Shown here: piece after piece, positions 43,661 to 52,418 of the stretch
Numbering within the stretch: the stretch's first letter is position 1
Layout of the letters: the number at the start of each line of letters is the position of its first letter
From: Novosphingobium sp. PhB165
Lineage (GTDB): Bacteria; Pseudomonadota; Alphaproteobacteria; Sphingomonadales; Sphingomonadaceae
Assembly (NCBI RefSeq): GCF_004341845.1
Contig: NZ_SLVB01000012.1
Location: 1-64,000 of the forward strand
Length of the DNA stretch: 64,000 nucleotides
Reading direction: 5' to 3'
Translations under genes and position numbers: made by a program
Notes under the pieces: model-generated
Seen by the model: the letters and a program-made list of their open reading frames with translations, nothing else
The model's database searches: none
What the model was told of the DNA's origin: nothing

Positions 43661-44812
43661 TCAGAGCCGCTCGATAATGGTGACGTTGGCCTGCCCGCCG
43701 CCTTCGCACATGGTCTGGAGGCCATAACGTCCGCCCGTGCGTTCCAGCGCGCCCAGCAGCGTCGTCATCAGCCGCACGCCGGTCGCGCCGATGGGGTGAC
43801 CCAGCGCGATTGCACCGCCCTGCACGTTCACCTTTTCGTGCGGGATGTTCAGTTCTTTCATCCAGGCGAGCGGGATCGAGGCGAAAGCCTCATTGCATTC
43901 GAACAGGTCGATATCCTCCACCCGCATTCCCGCCTTGGCGAGCGCGTGCTGCGTCGCCGGGATCGGGCCGGTCAGCATCCACACCGGGTTCGCCGCGCGG
44001 ACCGAGATGTGATGGATGCGCGCGCGGGGCTTCAGCCCGTACTCCTTCACCGCGCGTTCGCCGGCGATCAGCATGGCGGCGGCGGCATCGCAATTCTGGC
44101 TGGCGACGCCCGCCGTGATCGCCCCGCCCTCTCGCACCGGATTGAGCGCGGCGAGACCCTCCAGCGTGGTGCCGGCGCGGATCGTCTCGTCCTTCGCCAA
44201 TCCCTCGAACGGCGAAACTTCGGCATCGAACCAGCCCGCATCCCACGCCGCCTGCGCGCGCTGGTGGCTGACGAGGCTGAACTCCTCCATCGCCGCGCGC
44301 GAGATGCCCCACTTCTCGGCAATCATCTCGGCCGAGCGGATCTGGTTGACCTCCTCATCGCCATAGCGCGCGTCCCAGCCCTTCGAGCCCTGAAACGGGC
44401 TGTCGAAGCCATAGGCGGCGCCCGCGAACATCGCGGCCGAGATCGGGATGGCGTTCATCGCCTGACTGCCGCCCGCGACGACAAGGTCCTGCGTGCCCGA
44501 CATCACCCCCTGCGCGGCGAAATGAACCGCCTGCTGGGAGGATCCGCACTGGCGGTCGATGGTCACGCCCGGAACATGTTCGGGCATTCCCGCCACCAGC
44601 CAGGCGGTGCGGCCGATATCGCCGGCCTGCGGGCCGATGGTGTCGCAGCACCCCCAGACGACATCGTCGACGAGGGCCGCGTCGATGCCGGTGCGATCGA
44701 CCAGCGCCCTGATCGGATGCGCGCCCAGATCGGCAGGATGGACATGGGCAAGGCTGCCCTTCTTGCGGCCCACGGGCGAGCGGACAGCATCGACGATATA
44801 GGCTTCAGGCAT
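43661..44812 (-). CDS. fadA6: FadA6-like thiolase
   Basis: A 383-residue thiolase. The nucleophilic Cys89 is in VTIDRQCGSSQQAVHF. His339 (GGAIALGHPIGATG) and Cys369 (LQTMCEGGGQANVTIIERL) complete the site. The stretches RARIHHISVRAANPVWMLTG and GGRYGLQTMCEGGG match mycobacterial FadA6 (Rv3556c), which cleaves the 3-ketoacyl-CoA in the last part of HIP breakdown. The start overlaps the stop of the 44805 gene by 8 bases. Confidence 0.85.
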   Translation of the reverse strand: MPEAYIVDAVRSPVGRKKGSLAHVHPADLGAHPIRALVDRTGIDAALVDDVVWGCCDTIGPQAGDIGRTAWLVAGMPEHVPGVTIDRQCGSSQQAVHFAAQGVMSGTQDLVVAGGSQAMNAIPISAAMFAGAAYGFDSPFQGSKGWDARYGDEEVNQIRSAEMIAEKWGISRAAMEEFSLVSHQRAQAAWDAGWFDAEVSPFEGLAKDETIRAGTTLEGLAALNPVREGGAITAGVASQNCDAAAAMLIAGERAVKEYGLKPRARIHHISVRAANPVWMLTGPIPATQHALAKAGMRVEDIDLFECNEAFASIPLAWMKELNIPHEKVNVQGGAIALGHPIGATGVRLMTTLLGALERTGGRYGLQTMCEGGGQANVTIIERL

Positions 44813-45863
44813 GGACGATCTCTCTGGTGGCCGCAGCGGCATGGGTTTCGCGGGCGAAAGTCTGGTCGGGGCCGGCCGGCTGGGTGAACAGGCGGCCGGC
44901 GATGCGCGCACGGTGGAAGGCGGGCGGGCCCCAGCTTTGGGTCAGCGCCAGCGTGCGCTTGAGGAACAGATGCGCATCGACTTCCCAGGAATAGCCCATG
45001 GCGCCGTGCACCTGGATCGAGGCGCGGGTGGCCTTGTCCGCCGCTTCCAGCGCGGCGATCTTGGCATGGCTGACGCGGGATCGGGCCTGCACGTCGCGGT
45101 GGCCGATCTCGGCCGCGGCAGCGCGCACCACCGGCCGCGCGAATTCGATGGCGACTTGTGCGGAGGCAAGGTGATGCTTCACCGCCTGATAGGAGCCGAT
45201 CGGCTTGCCGAACTGTTGGCGCTCCTTCGCGTATTCCACCGCCATGTCGACCGCCCGCTGGGCAAGGCCAAGGCCCTGCGCAGCGGCGAACAACGCCGCC
45301 CGGTCGAGCGCGAGATCCCAATCGGCAAGACCAAGGTCTTCCGCATTGGCTGCATCCCATTCCACGCGGAACAGGCGGCGCAGCGGGTCGATGGTTTCAA
45401 CCGGCGTCAGGCGCACCTGATCGGTGCGCGCCAGGAATGCATGACCGTCACGCTCCAGCAGGATCGCGGCAGCACGGTCGGCATCGGCCACCAACGGATT
45501 GAGCGGATGAGCGACGGCAATGGTCGCCTCCGGATCTGCCAGCAATGCATGATCGGGCGCCAGCGCGGCCAGCATCGGCGCGGCCACGCCCGCGCTTTCG
45601 ATCAGCGGTTCGGGCAGCGCGACATAGCCCGCTTCCTCGGCAATCAAGGCGAAGTCCAGTTCGCCAAGGCCCATGCCGCCCGCCTCTTCGGACAGCAGGA
45701 CCAAGGTGAAGCCGTTCTCGACAATCGCCGCCCAGCGTTCGGGATCGGTGTTGTCGCCGCGCTCCACCATCTTGCGCCAGTGGTCGGGCGTGCAGGTATC
45801 GCCCAGCAGGGTGCGAGCGGTTTCGGCGAACATCTGCTGTTCGTCGCTCAGGGTGAAGTCCAT
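44805..45863 (-). CDS. FadE32/33-like acyl-CoA dehydrogenase subunit
   Basis: A 352-residue acyl-CoA dehydrogenase of the shorter, partner type. Conserved segments are VEYAKERQQFGKPIGSYQ near residue 215 and VHGAMGYSWEVDAHLFLKR near 290. It lacks the C-terminal GSNEIQRN motif. In Mycobacterium tuberculosis, FadE31 pairs with FadE32 or FadE33 to dehydrogenate the dicarboxylic CoA esters from the last ring; this gene and the FadE31-like gene just upstream (15-bp gap) fit that pair. Whether it equals FadE32 or FadE33 cannot be settled by eye. Confidence 0.82.
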   Translation of the reverse strand: MDFTLSDEQQMFAETARTLLGDTCTPDHWRKMVERGDNTDPERWAAIVENGFTLVLLSEEAGGMGLGELDFALIAEEAGYVALPEPLIESAGVAAPMLAALAPDHALLADPEATIAVAHPLNPLVADADRAAAILLERDGHAFLARTDQVRLTPVETIDPLRRLFRVEWDAANAEDLGLADWDLALDRAALFAAAQGLGLAQRAVDMAVEYAKERQQFGKPIGSYQAVKHHLASAQVAIEFARPVVRAAAAEIGHRDVQARSRVSHAKIAALEAADKATRASIQVHGAMGYSWEVDAHLFLKRTLALTQSWGPPAFHRARIAGRLFTQPAGPDQTFARETHAAAATREIVHA

Positions 45864-45877
45864 GGCCGTGCCCTCCC

Positions 45878-47023
45878 TCAGCGCGGCAGACCGAGCATGC
45901 GCTCGGCGATGATGTTGCGCTGGATCTCGTTCGATCCGGCGTAGATCGGCCCGGCCAGGGCGAAGATGTAATCGTCCAGCCAGTCATGTTCGCCCGGCGG
46001 GGCGACCAGTTCGGCCTTGGGGCCAAGGATCGACAACGCGGTCTGGTGCAGGTGGATGTCCAGTTCCGACCAGAAGATCTTGTTGGTCGATGCCTCCGGC
46101 CCGATCTTCGCGCCCGCCATCAGCCGCGATGCGGTCTGGTAGATCGACAGCGCATAGGCATCGGCATTCATGAAGGCGCGCACGACATCGGCTTCCAGAA
46201 CCGGATCGGCATCCTGCTTGTGGTCCTGCCACAGCCCGGCCAGCGCGGCGGCGGCAACCTGATAGCGTGCCGGGCTGCGCAGCATCAGCCCGCGCTCGAA
46301 CCCGGCGGTCGCCATGCAGATGTGCCACCCCTGCCCTTCGTCCCCCAGCCGGTTGAAGGCGGGGACGCGCACGTCCTCCAGGAAGATTTCGGCAAAGCCG
46401 ACATGGCCGTTGATCTTGCGGATCGCATTGACGGTGACGCCCGGCGCATCGAGGGGGAAGAAGATCAGGCTCATCCCCTTGTGCCGCTCGCTCTCCGGTT
46501 CGCGGAACAGGCCGAAGGCCCAGTCGGCAAAGACCGCGCGGCTGGACCAGATCTTGTGGCCGTTCAGCACATAATCGTCGCCGTCTCGCACGGCCGTCGC
46601 CCGCACGCCGGCAAGGTCGGACCCCGCCTGCGGTTCGGACCAGGCCTGCGCCCAGATTTCCTCACCCGATGCCATCGGCGGCAGGAAGCGTTGCTTCTGT
46701 TCGGGCGTGCCGAACTCGATCAGGGTGGGACCCAGCAGGAAAATGCCGTTCTGGTTGACCCGGCCGGGCGCACCGGCGCGGTAGTATTCCTCCTCGAAGA
46801 TCAGCCATTCGATCAGGTCCAGCCCGCGCCCGCCGTACTCCTTGGGCCAGGTGACCATGCCCCAGTCGCCGGATTTCAGCGTGCGTTCCCATTCGCGGTG
46901 CGCTTCGAACCCTTCGCGCGTGGCGTCGAAGTGCTCCAGCGGCTCGGCCGGTACGTGCGCCTCAAGCCACGCGCGCACTTCGGCGCGGAAGGCCTGCTGT
47001 TCGGGGGTGTAGGACAGGTCCAT
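45878..47023 (-). CDS. fadE31: FadE31-like acyl-CoA dehydrogenase
   Basis: A 381-residue acyl-CoA dehydrogenase. WPKEYGGRGLDLIEWLIFEE and YYRAGAPGRVNQNG are near residues 60-95; AQAWSEPQAGSDLAGVRAT and NGHKIWSSRAVFADW form the flavin and substrate motifs; LMLRSPARYQVAAA, FWSELDIHLHQTAL and GPIYAGSNEIQRNIIAERM complete it. These match mycobacterial FadE31 closely. It acts with the shorter partner at 44805 on the CoA diester left after IpdAB ring opening. Its start codon overlaps the stop of echA20 by 1 base. Confidence 0.85.
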   Translation of the reverse strand: MDLSYTPEQQAFRAEVRAWLEAHVPAEPLEHFDATREGFEAHREWERTLKSGDWGMVTWPKEYGGRGLDLIEWLIFEEEYYRAGAPGRVNQNGIFLLGPTLIEFGTPEQKQRFLPPMASGEEIWAQAWSEPQAGSDLAGVRATAVRDGDDYVLNGHKIWSSRAVFADWAFGLFREPESERHKGMSLIFFPLDAPGVTVNAIRKINGHVGFAEIFLEDVRVPAFNRLGDEGQGWHICMATAGFERGLMLRSPARYQVAAAALAGLWQDHKQDADPVLEADVVRAFMNADAYALSIYQTASRLMAGAKIGPEASTNKIFWSELDIHLHQTALSILGPKAELVAPPGEHDWLDDYIFALAGPIYAGSNEIQRNIIAERMLGLPR

Positions 47024-47772
47024 CAGAACGAGGCCGCCTTGCCGGTTTCGACAAAGGCATCGCGCGATTTCTGGCTGTCCTCATGCATGTACATTTCGAG
47101 GGTGAAGCCCTGTTCCCAGCGGTAACCGCGATCCACATCCCGCGATTCCAGCCCGTTCAGCGCTTCCTTGGCGATCACCAGTGCCTTGCGGGACTTGCCG
47201 GCAATCCGCGCGGCGAAGGCGCGGGCCTCGATCTCCAGTTGGTCGCGCGGGACCACCGTCTCCACCGCGCCCAGACGATAGGCTTCCTGCGCCGGGATAT
47301 TTCCGCCGGTGAAGAAGGCCGCGCGCACTTTGTGCAGCGGCAACATGCGCGACATGTGGCTGGCGCCGCCCATCGCGCCTCGATCGATCTCCGGCAGCGA
47401 GAAATAGGCATCGTCCGCCGCGATGATCGTGTCCGATGCGCCGCAGATGCCGATGCCGCCGCCGATCACGAACTTGTGCACGGCAACCACCACCGGCACT
47501 TCCGCCTCGTGAATGGCCTTGAAGGTCAGATAGTTGCCGCGATTGAGCAGCGGGATGCGTTCGGGGTGGGCCTGCATCTCCTTGATGTCCACGCCGCCGC
47601 AGAAGCCGCGCCCTTCCGCGCGGATCAGCACGCAGTGGACTTCGGGATTGCGCGCCGCTTCGTTGACGATCGCGGGCAGGCTGTTCCAGGTTTCGCTGTC
47701 GAAGGCGTTTACCGGCGCCACGTCGAAGACGATTTCGGCGATCCGGTCCTGAATGGTGCAAGTAATCGGCAT
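47023..47772 (-). CDS. echA20: EchA20-like ring-opening hydrolase
   Basis: A 249-residue crotonase-fold protein. It begins MPITCTIQ and contains RAEGRGFCGGVDIKEMQAH (oxyanion-hole region), then KFVIGGGIGICGASD and PEIDRGAMGGASHMSRMLP, and YRWEQGFTLEMYM near the end. This is the pattern I recall for EchA20 (Rv3550), which opens ring D of the HIP-derived CoA ester by hydrolysis. It is not an ordinary hydratase. AGAGGA lies upstream of ATG 47772. It is flanked by ipdC and fadE31, as expected for C/D-ring opening enzymes. Confidence 0.82.
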   Translation of the reverse strand: MPITCTIQDRIAEIVFDVAPVNAFDSETWNSLPAIVNEAARNPEVHCVLIRAEGRGFCGGVDIKEMQAHPERIPLLNRGNYLTFKAIHEAEVPVVVAVHKFVIGGGIGICGASDTIIAADDAYFSLPEIDRGAMGGASHMSRMLPLHKVRAAFFTGGNIPAQEAYRLGAVETVVPRDQLEIEARAFAARIAGKSRKALVIAKEALNGLESRDVDRGYRWEQGFTLEMYMHEDSQKSRDAFVETGKAASF

Positions 47773-47789
47773 GGGTTGTCCTCTTCCGT

Positions 47790-48875
47790 TCAGGCCGTAA
47801 TCGGCTCGGCCGCGGGTACGCCGAGCGCGGCAAGCCTTTCGCGCGCCTCGGCCATGATGCTGTCGACAAGCTGCTGGCAGCTCGGCACTTCGCGGATGCG
47901 CCCGCCGACGACGCCGGTGGCCATCACGCCGTTCTCGATATCGCCTTCCACCATCGCCTTCTGGATCAGCATGGGCATGGTGGCGGCCATCATCGCCTGC
48001 TTCAGCGGCATCGCGCCGTGCGCGGTCATGCCGCGTGCGCTGGCAATGAAATCGCCCCACGATGCGCCGGTCTGGCGCTTCATCGCGCGGCCCGCCTCCA
48101 GCGCGCGCAGCCACATGGCCAGCGGGCCGGACTTCTCGATCCGGTCCATCAGCCGCGTGCGAACCATGCGCTGGGGAATGCCGTCCAGCTTGGTGGTGAC
48201 GACGATGCCGTCGGTGGAGGCCGCGAGGTAGGCGGCCTTGGCGCTGTCCGGCACCGGGCTTTCCTGCGTCAGCAGGAAGCGCGTGCCCATGGCGATGCCC
48301 ACCGCGCCGTAAGCCAATGCCGCCACCAGCCCGCGCCCGTCGGCAAAGCCGCCGCTGGCGATCACCGGCACCTGCACGGCGTCCAGCACTTGCGGCAGCA
48401 GCACCGTGGTCGGCACCGATCCGGTGTGTCCGCCGCCCTCGCCGCCCTGCACGTTGACCATGTCCACGCCCAGTTCGACCATCTTCTGCGCATGCTTCAG
48501 CGCACCGACGGTGGGGATGCAAAGGATGCCGGCGTCCTTGAACGCGCCAATCATCTTCGCGTTCGGACCGCGTCCGAACGAGACGGCGCGCACCTGTTCG
48601 CGGTTCTCCAGGATCAGCTCCACGATCTTGTCCGCGCCGGGCTGGAAGCTGTGGAAGTTGACGCCGAACGGCCGGTCCGTACCACGGCGGACTTCCAGCA
48701 GCTTCACCCGCGCCTCGTCCGGCGTCATCACCGCCGCGCCCAGAAAGCCGAAGGCTCCCGCATTCGAACTGGCGATGACCAGAGAGGGTTCGGCCACCCA
48801 GCCCATCGCGGTCTGGATCACCGGAACCTTGCAGCCCAGCCGCTCGACAAGGATGGTGTGTAGAGGGTCGCTCAT
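47790..48875 (-). CDS. ipdC: IpdC-like FMN-dependent reductase (nitronate monooxygenase family)
   Basis: A 361-residue TIM-barrel flavoprotein of the nitronate monooxygenase/FabK family. VIQTAMGWVAEPSLVIASS opens the protein, NVQGGEGGGHTGSVPTTVLL is the FMN-phosphate and His region (near 155), and VIASGGFADGRGLVAALAYG and GTRFLLTQESPV follow. In mycobacteria the family member IpdC (Rv3553) reduces a HIP-derived CoA ester before ring opening. The ATG overlaps the stop of the 48875 gene by a single base. Its position between echA20 and ipdAB supports IpdC over a nitroalkane oxidase. Confidence 0.84.
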   Translation of the reverse strand: MSDPLHTILVERLGCKVPVIQTAMGWVAEPSLVIASSNAGAFGFLGAAVMTPDEARVKLLEVRRGTDRPFGVNFHSFQPGADKIVELILENREQVRAVSFGRGPNAKMIGAFKDAGILCIPTVGALKHAQKMVELGVDMVNVQGGEGGGHTGSVPTTVLLPQVLDAVQVPVIASGGFADGRGLVAALAYGAVGIAMGTRFLLTQESPVPDSAKAAYLAASTDGIVVTTKLDGIPQRMVRTRLMDRIEKSGPLAMWLRALEAGRAMKRQTGASWGDFIASARGMTAHGAMPLKQAMMAATMPMLIQKAMVEGDIENGVMATGVVGGRIREVPSCQQLVDSIMAEARERLAALGVPAAEPITA

Positions 48876-49774
48876 TATGCCTCTCCCGCTTGTTTTTTAT
48901 TCGCCGCGGCCATGGCGCGGCCGTCGAGGCCGGCGATGGAATTGCCCTGCACCAGATCGTTCTGGGCATGGGCGAAGTGGTGCATGTGGAACACCGCATC
49001 CATCGCCGTGCGCTTGCCGCGCAGTTCCTCTACATGGTTGACCGCCTGCTTGGTCAGCCAGTTGCCAAGCCGCGGCTGCGCGGCCAGTTTCGCCGCCATT
49101 GCCGCCGCTTCCTCGCGCAGTTTGTCACGCGGGACGATCTTGTTGACCATGCCGAACTGCTCGGCACGCTGCACGCTCATCCGCTCGCCCAGCAGCAGGA
49201 ATTCCTTGGCGACGCGCGGCGGCAGTTCGAAGGCGTGGGCGAAGTATTCGACGCCGGGAATGCCCATGCGGTTGACCGGGTCCTGAAAGAACGCGTCTTC
49301 CGAAGCGACGATCAGGTCGCAGACCCAGGCCAGCATCAGCCCGCCGGCAATGCAGGCGCCCTGCACCATGGCAACGGTGGGCTTGGGAATGTCGCGCCAG
49401 CGGCGGCACATGCCCAGGTACTGCTCCTGCTCGCGCGTATAGAGCAGCTCCGCCGCCGGCTTGTTGACGTGGCCCGGCACCATTAGCCGGTTGTCAAACG
49501 CCTTGTGGAGATCGCGCCCCGGCGTGCCGATGTCGTGCCCGGCGGAGAAGTGCTTGCCATTGCCCGCCAGGACAATGACCTTCACCGCGTCGTCCTGCAC
49601 GGCACGGTTGAAGGCATCGTCCAGCGCATAGGTCATCTGGCCGTTCTGCGCGTTGTTGAAGTCCGGCCGGTTGAGCGTCACCCAGGCGACCGGCCCGTCC
49701 ACTGCATAGAGTACGGGACTGTCGGTCTCGTAGGTGATCTCGACCTTTTTCGGTTCGACCAGATCGTCGCTCAT
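48875..49774 (-). CDS. Enoyl-CoA hydratase/isomerase family protein
   Basis: A 299-residue crotonase-fold protein, longer than the usual 260. WVTLNRPDFNNAQNGQMTYA, GNGKHFSAGHDIGTPGR (oxyanion hole) and MVQGACIAGGLMLAWVCDL are the family motifs. There is Asp in FFQDPVNRMGIPG where classic hydratases have Glu, so hydratase chemistry is uncertain. The C-terminal extension (HMHHFAHAQNDLVQG) is typical of the long-chain or steroid-cluster EchA group. It lies 20 bp after ipdB and directly before ipdC. Confidence 0.85.
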   Translation of the reverse strand: MSDDLVEPKKVEITYETDSPVLYAVDGPVAWVTLNRPDFNNAQNGQMTYALDDAFNRAVQDDAVKVIVLAGNGKHFSAGHDIGTPGRDLHKAFDNRLMVPGHVNKPAAELLYTREQEQYLGMCRRWRDIPKPTVAMVQGACIAGGLMLAWVCDLIVASEDAFFQDPVNRMGIPGVEYFAHAFELPPRVAKEFLLLGERMSVQRAEQFGMVNKIVPRDKLREEAAAMAAKLAAQPRLGNWLTKQAVNHVEELRGKRTAMDAVFHMHHFAHAQNDLVQGNSIAGLDGRAMAAANKKQAGEA

Positions 49775-49793
49775 GGTGCCTCTCCCGTCCCGC

Positions 49794-50603
49794 TCAGGCC
49801 CTGACGGCCGGCGGGTTGTCCTTGATGACGGTGGCGCGGATGTCGTGCGGATCGAGCGCGGCGATCACTGCCAGCGCCTCTGCACCGGGCAGCGGCGTCA
49901 CGGTGATTTCCGGCGCCTGTTCCAGCGCGAAGCCGGTCGCTTCCTGCACTTCCTCGAACGTGACGCCGGGGTGCAGCGAGACGACGCGGATCGCCTTATC
50001 CGTGCCCCCGAAGTCCATCACGCAAAGGTTGGTGACGATGCTCTTGAGGTCCACGCCGGAGTAATTGCCGCCCGCCACGCGCTTGGCCGGATTGTACCCG
50101 ACGCCGGAGATCATATCGACTTCGCCCGGCACGAAGACACGCGGGCCGTGAGCGGGAAAGAAGAACGAATTGGCGTGGTAGATCGTGTTGCCCGGAAAGC
50201 CGCGCACGCCCAGCATCTGTGTCTTGGGCTGGCGATAAGTGCCGCCCATGTACGAGAGGTTGATCTGGCCGAAGCGGTCCAGCTGCGTCGGCGTTACCAT
50301 CGCGTGGCGGCGGCCGGTCCACACCGCGCTGTCGAAGAAGCGCGAGAACGGCAGGTAGCCCGCCGGCTTGCGATCGTCATAGGCGCGCGGGCCGATCGGC
50401 ACCGGCTGCTCCACCAGATAGGCCTCGCCATCGGTCATCATCAGTTCGGGGGTATGCGTCAGCTTGGCGAGCCCGGCGGCAAGGCGCGGCACCGGGCCGA
50501 CGCCGGTGGCGATCACTTCGCCATTACCCCGGAAAGCCTCCGAAGCGGCGAAAATGCAGAGTTCTGCCAGTGTGATCGTGCTGATCGTTGTTATCTGGTT
50601 CAT
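49794..50603 (-). CDS. ipdB: IpdB-like CoA-transferase-fold subunit
   Basis: A 269-residue beta-type subunit of the class I CoA-transferase fold. FAASEAFRGNGEVIATGVG, LMMTDGEAYLV, YMGGTYRQPKTQMLGVRGFP and VTNLCVMDFGG are conserved blocks. IpdAB is not a transferase but a hydrolase that opens the last (cyclohexenone) ring of the HIP-derived CoA ester. The gene starts with ATG 50603, overlapping the ipdA stop by 1 base, so the two subunits are made in equal amounts. Steroid neighbours and paired order favour IpdAB over a 3-oxoacid CoA-transferase. Confidence 0.84.
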   Translation of the reverse strand: MNQITTISTITLAELCIFAASEAFRGNGEVIATGVGPVPRLAAGLAKLTHTPELMMTDGEAYLVEQPVPIGPRAYDDRKPAGYLPFSRFFDSAVWTGRRHAMVTPTQLDRFGQINLSYMGGTYRQPKTQMLGVRGFPGNTIYHANSFFFPAHGPRVFVPGEVDMISGVGYNPAKRVAGGNYSGVDLKSIVTNLCVMDFGGTDKAIRVVSLHPGVTFEEVQEATGFALEQAPEITVTPLPGAEALAVIAALDPHDIRATVIKDNPPAVRA

Positions 50604-51484
50604 CAGAATATCGGGAGCGGGAGAGCCGCCACCGCCTCCTTTCCGCCAATGCTGTTGAGATAGTCGGCCTCGTTCGCGCCGACGAAACGGTCCTGCACCG
50701 CGCCCCAGTCGCCCGGATCTTTCGCGGCGGCGGCGTAAGCCTTGAACGCCTTCATGTCCCAGCCGTAATGCGGGGGCATCGAACTGGGATGCGCGCCGCC
50801 CGGCATTTCGATGACGCCGCTGACGAAGCAGCGTTCGAACAGGTTGTCCCGCGCCTGCTCGGGGTAGTGGTCCTCCATCCGGTCGACCAGTTCCTCGCAC
50901 GAAACGAAGGTCTTTGCGGCCGCCTTGGCGAACCACTCGTCATAGTAGGAATCCGGCCCGAAGACCTGCACGTTGCCGCGCCAGTCGCTGCGGTTGACAT
51001 GCAGCAGCGCGACATCGAGCTTGAGCGCGGGCATCGCGATCAGCGTCTCGCCATCGTCGTAGGGGCTCTGCACCGTCTTCAGCCCGCCCAGCGCGGCCAG
51101 ATCGGTGCCGAGGCCGACGCGGGTGGGCAGGAACGGCAGGCCGAACGCGGCGGCCTTCAGGCCCCACTGGAACATGCCCTCATCCAGTTCGAGCACTTCG
51201 AGCGCGCCGCTTTCACGGCTCTTGCGGAACCAGGGCTCCAGTGGAATCGCGTCGAGCGAGACGAAGGCGAAAACCAGCTTCCGAACCTTCCCCGCCGCGC
51301 AAAGCATGCCGACATCGGCGCCGCCATAGGCAACCACGGTCAGGTCCTTGACGTCCGAACGCAGCAGTTCGCGCACCAGCGCCATCGGCTTGCGGCGCGG
51401 CCCCCAGCCGCCGATCCCGACGGTCATCCCGTCCTTTATCTGCGCGACGATTTCCGCCGCGCTCATGCGCTTGTCGAGCATCAT
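50603..51484 (-). CDS. ipdA: IpdA-like CoA-transferase-fold subunit
   Basis: A 293-residue alpha-type subunit of the same heterodimer; length equals that of mycobacterial IpdA (about 292). GMTVGIGGWGPRRKPMALVR near residue 20 is the N-terminal glycine-rich block. ELDEGMFQWGLKAAAFGLPF contains acidic residues in the place where IpdA has its catalytic Glu. LLHVNRSDWRGNVQVFGPDS is also typical. Ordinary CoA-transferases differ in this region. The ATG overlaps the stop of the dioxygenase gene by 4 bases. Confidence 0.85.
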   Translation of the reverse strand: MMLDKRMSAAEIVAQIKDGMTVGIGGWGPRRKPMALVRELLRSDVKDLTVVAYGGADVGMLCAAGKVRKLVFAFVSLDAIPLEPWFRKSRESGALEVLELDEGMFQWGLKAAAFGLPFLPTRVGLGTDLAALGGLKTVQSPYDDGETLIAMPALKLDVALLHVNRSDWRGNVQVFGPDSYYDEWFAKAAAKTFVSCEELVDRMEDHYPEQARDNLFERCFVSGVIEMPGGAHPSSMPPHYGWDMKAFKAYAAAAKDPGDWGAVQDRFVGANEADYLNSIGGKEAVAALPLPIF

Positions 51485-52413
51485 GCTCCCTCTTCCCGTT
51501 CTTTCTGGTCCTGTTCCTCAAGAGCCTTCTGCCAGGCCCAGACATGCCCCCATTCGCTGGGCACGAGATGGGCGGTCGGCTCCCAACTGGCGGGGTCGAT
51601 CACCAGCGGATCGGCGCCGACCTCGAAATCGAAACCGCCGGGGCACTGCATGTAGAAGCCGAAGGTCTGATCGTTGACGTGGCGGCCGATCGAGGCGCTT
51701 TCAGGCACTTTGGCCAGCCGCATCCGGTCGTGGCACTTGCCCACGTCCGCCTGCGCCTTCATTTCGAGCATGAGGTGGACGCAGCCCGACGGCGGCATCG
51801 GCATCTCGCCCAGCGCGACCGAGTGGTGGCGGCCGTTGTCCGCGTGCATGAAGGCAAAGCCCATGCCCGGATCGTCCGCCGCGTCGCTGAAGTGGAAGCG
51901 CGGAATGTCGGTGTCGTGGAACCCGATGCTGCGATAGAATTCGTGGCATTCGGCGAAGTTCGGCGCGGCGAAGACCGTGTGGCCCATTCCCATGTCGCCG
52001 GTGACGAAACCGCTGACGCCCGCGGGCGAAACGAAGGCGACATCGTCGCGCACGTCGCCGTGGAAAAATTCCAGACCGTTGCCCGCCGGATCGCTGGTGC
52101 GGAAGAAGGCGGTAACGCCGCGCTCGCGCGCTTCATCGGCACTCCCTTCCGCGATGGGACGGCCCGCTGCCGCCACCTTGTCGCGGACTTCGGCCAGTTC
52201 CTGCGCATCGCCCACTTCGTAGGCGGCGGCGCGGAAGTGTTCCCGCTTTCCGGTTTCGATGCGGAAGCGGAACGGGCGATCGTCGATCCGGTAGAGCGCA
52301 ACACCCTCACCGCCGCCCGCCCGCATCGTTCCCACGATGTCGGCCAGGAAGGCATCCCATTCGGCGGGCTTGGCCGTTTCGATCACTACGTAACCGAGCG
52401 CCTTGATACCCAT
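51481..52413 (-). CDS. hsaC: HsaC/BphC-like extradiol ring-cleavage dioxygenase (VOC fold)
   Basis: A 310-residue type I extradiol dioxygenase made of two VOC domains. The iron ligands of the C-terminal domain are His145 (GMGHTVFAA), His213 (CVHLMLEM) and Glu264 (FDFEVGADP). The catalytic His pair is in NGRHHSVAL (196-197), and His245 and Tyr254 (GRHVNDQTFGFYM) match conserved BphC residues. In steroid degradation HsaC/TesB cuts the catechol ring A of the 9,10-seco intermediate. The hydroxylase (hsaA) and hydrolase (hsaD) for the steps before and after lie on the other side of the divergent promoter. A 4-hydroxyestrone-type dioxygenase is an alternative. Confidence 0.83.
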   Translation of the reverse strand: MGIKALGYVVIETAKPAEWDAFLADIVGTMRAGGGEGVALYRIDDRPFRFRIETGKREHFRAAAYEVGDAQELAEVRDKVAAAGRPIAEGSADEARERGVTAFFRTSDPAGNGLEFFHGDVRDDVAFVSPAGVSGFVTGDMGMGHTVFAAPNFAECHEFYRSIGFHDTDIPRFHFSDAADDPGMGFAFMHADNGRHHSVALGEMPMPPSGCVHLMLEMKAQADVGKCHDRMRLAKVPESASIGRHVNDQTFGFYMQCPGGFDFEVGADPLVIDPASWEPTAHLVPSEWGHVWAWQKALEEQDQKEREEGA

Positions 52414-52418
52414 GGCTG

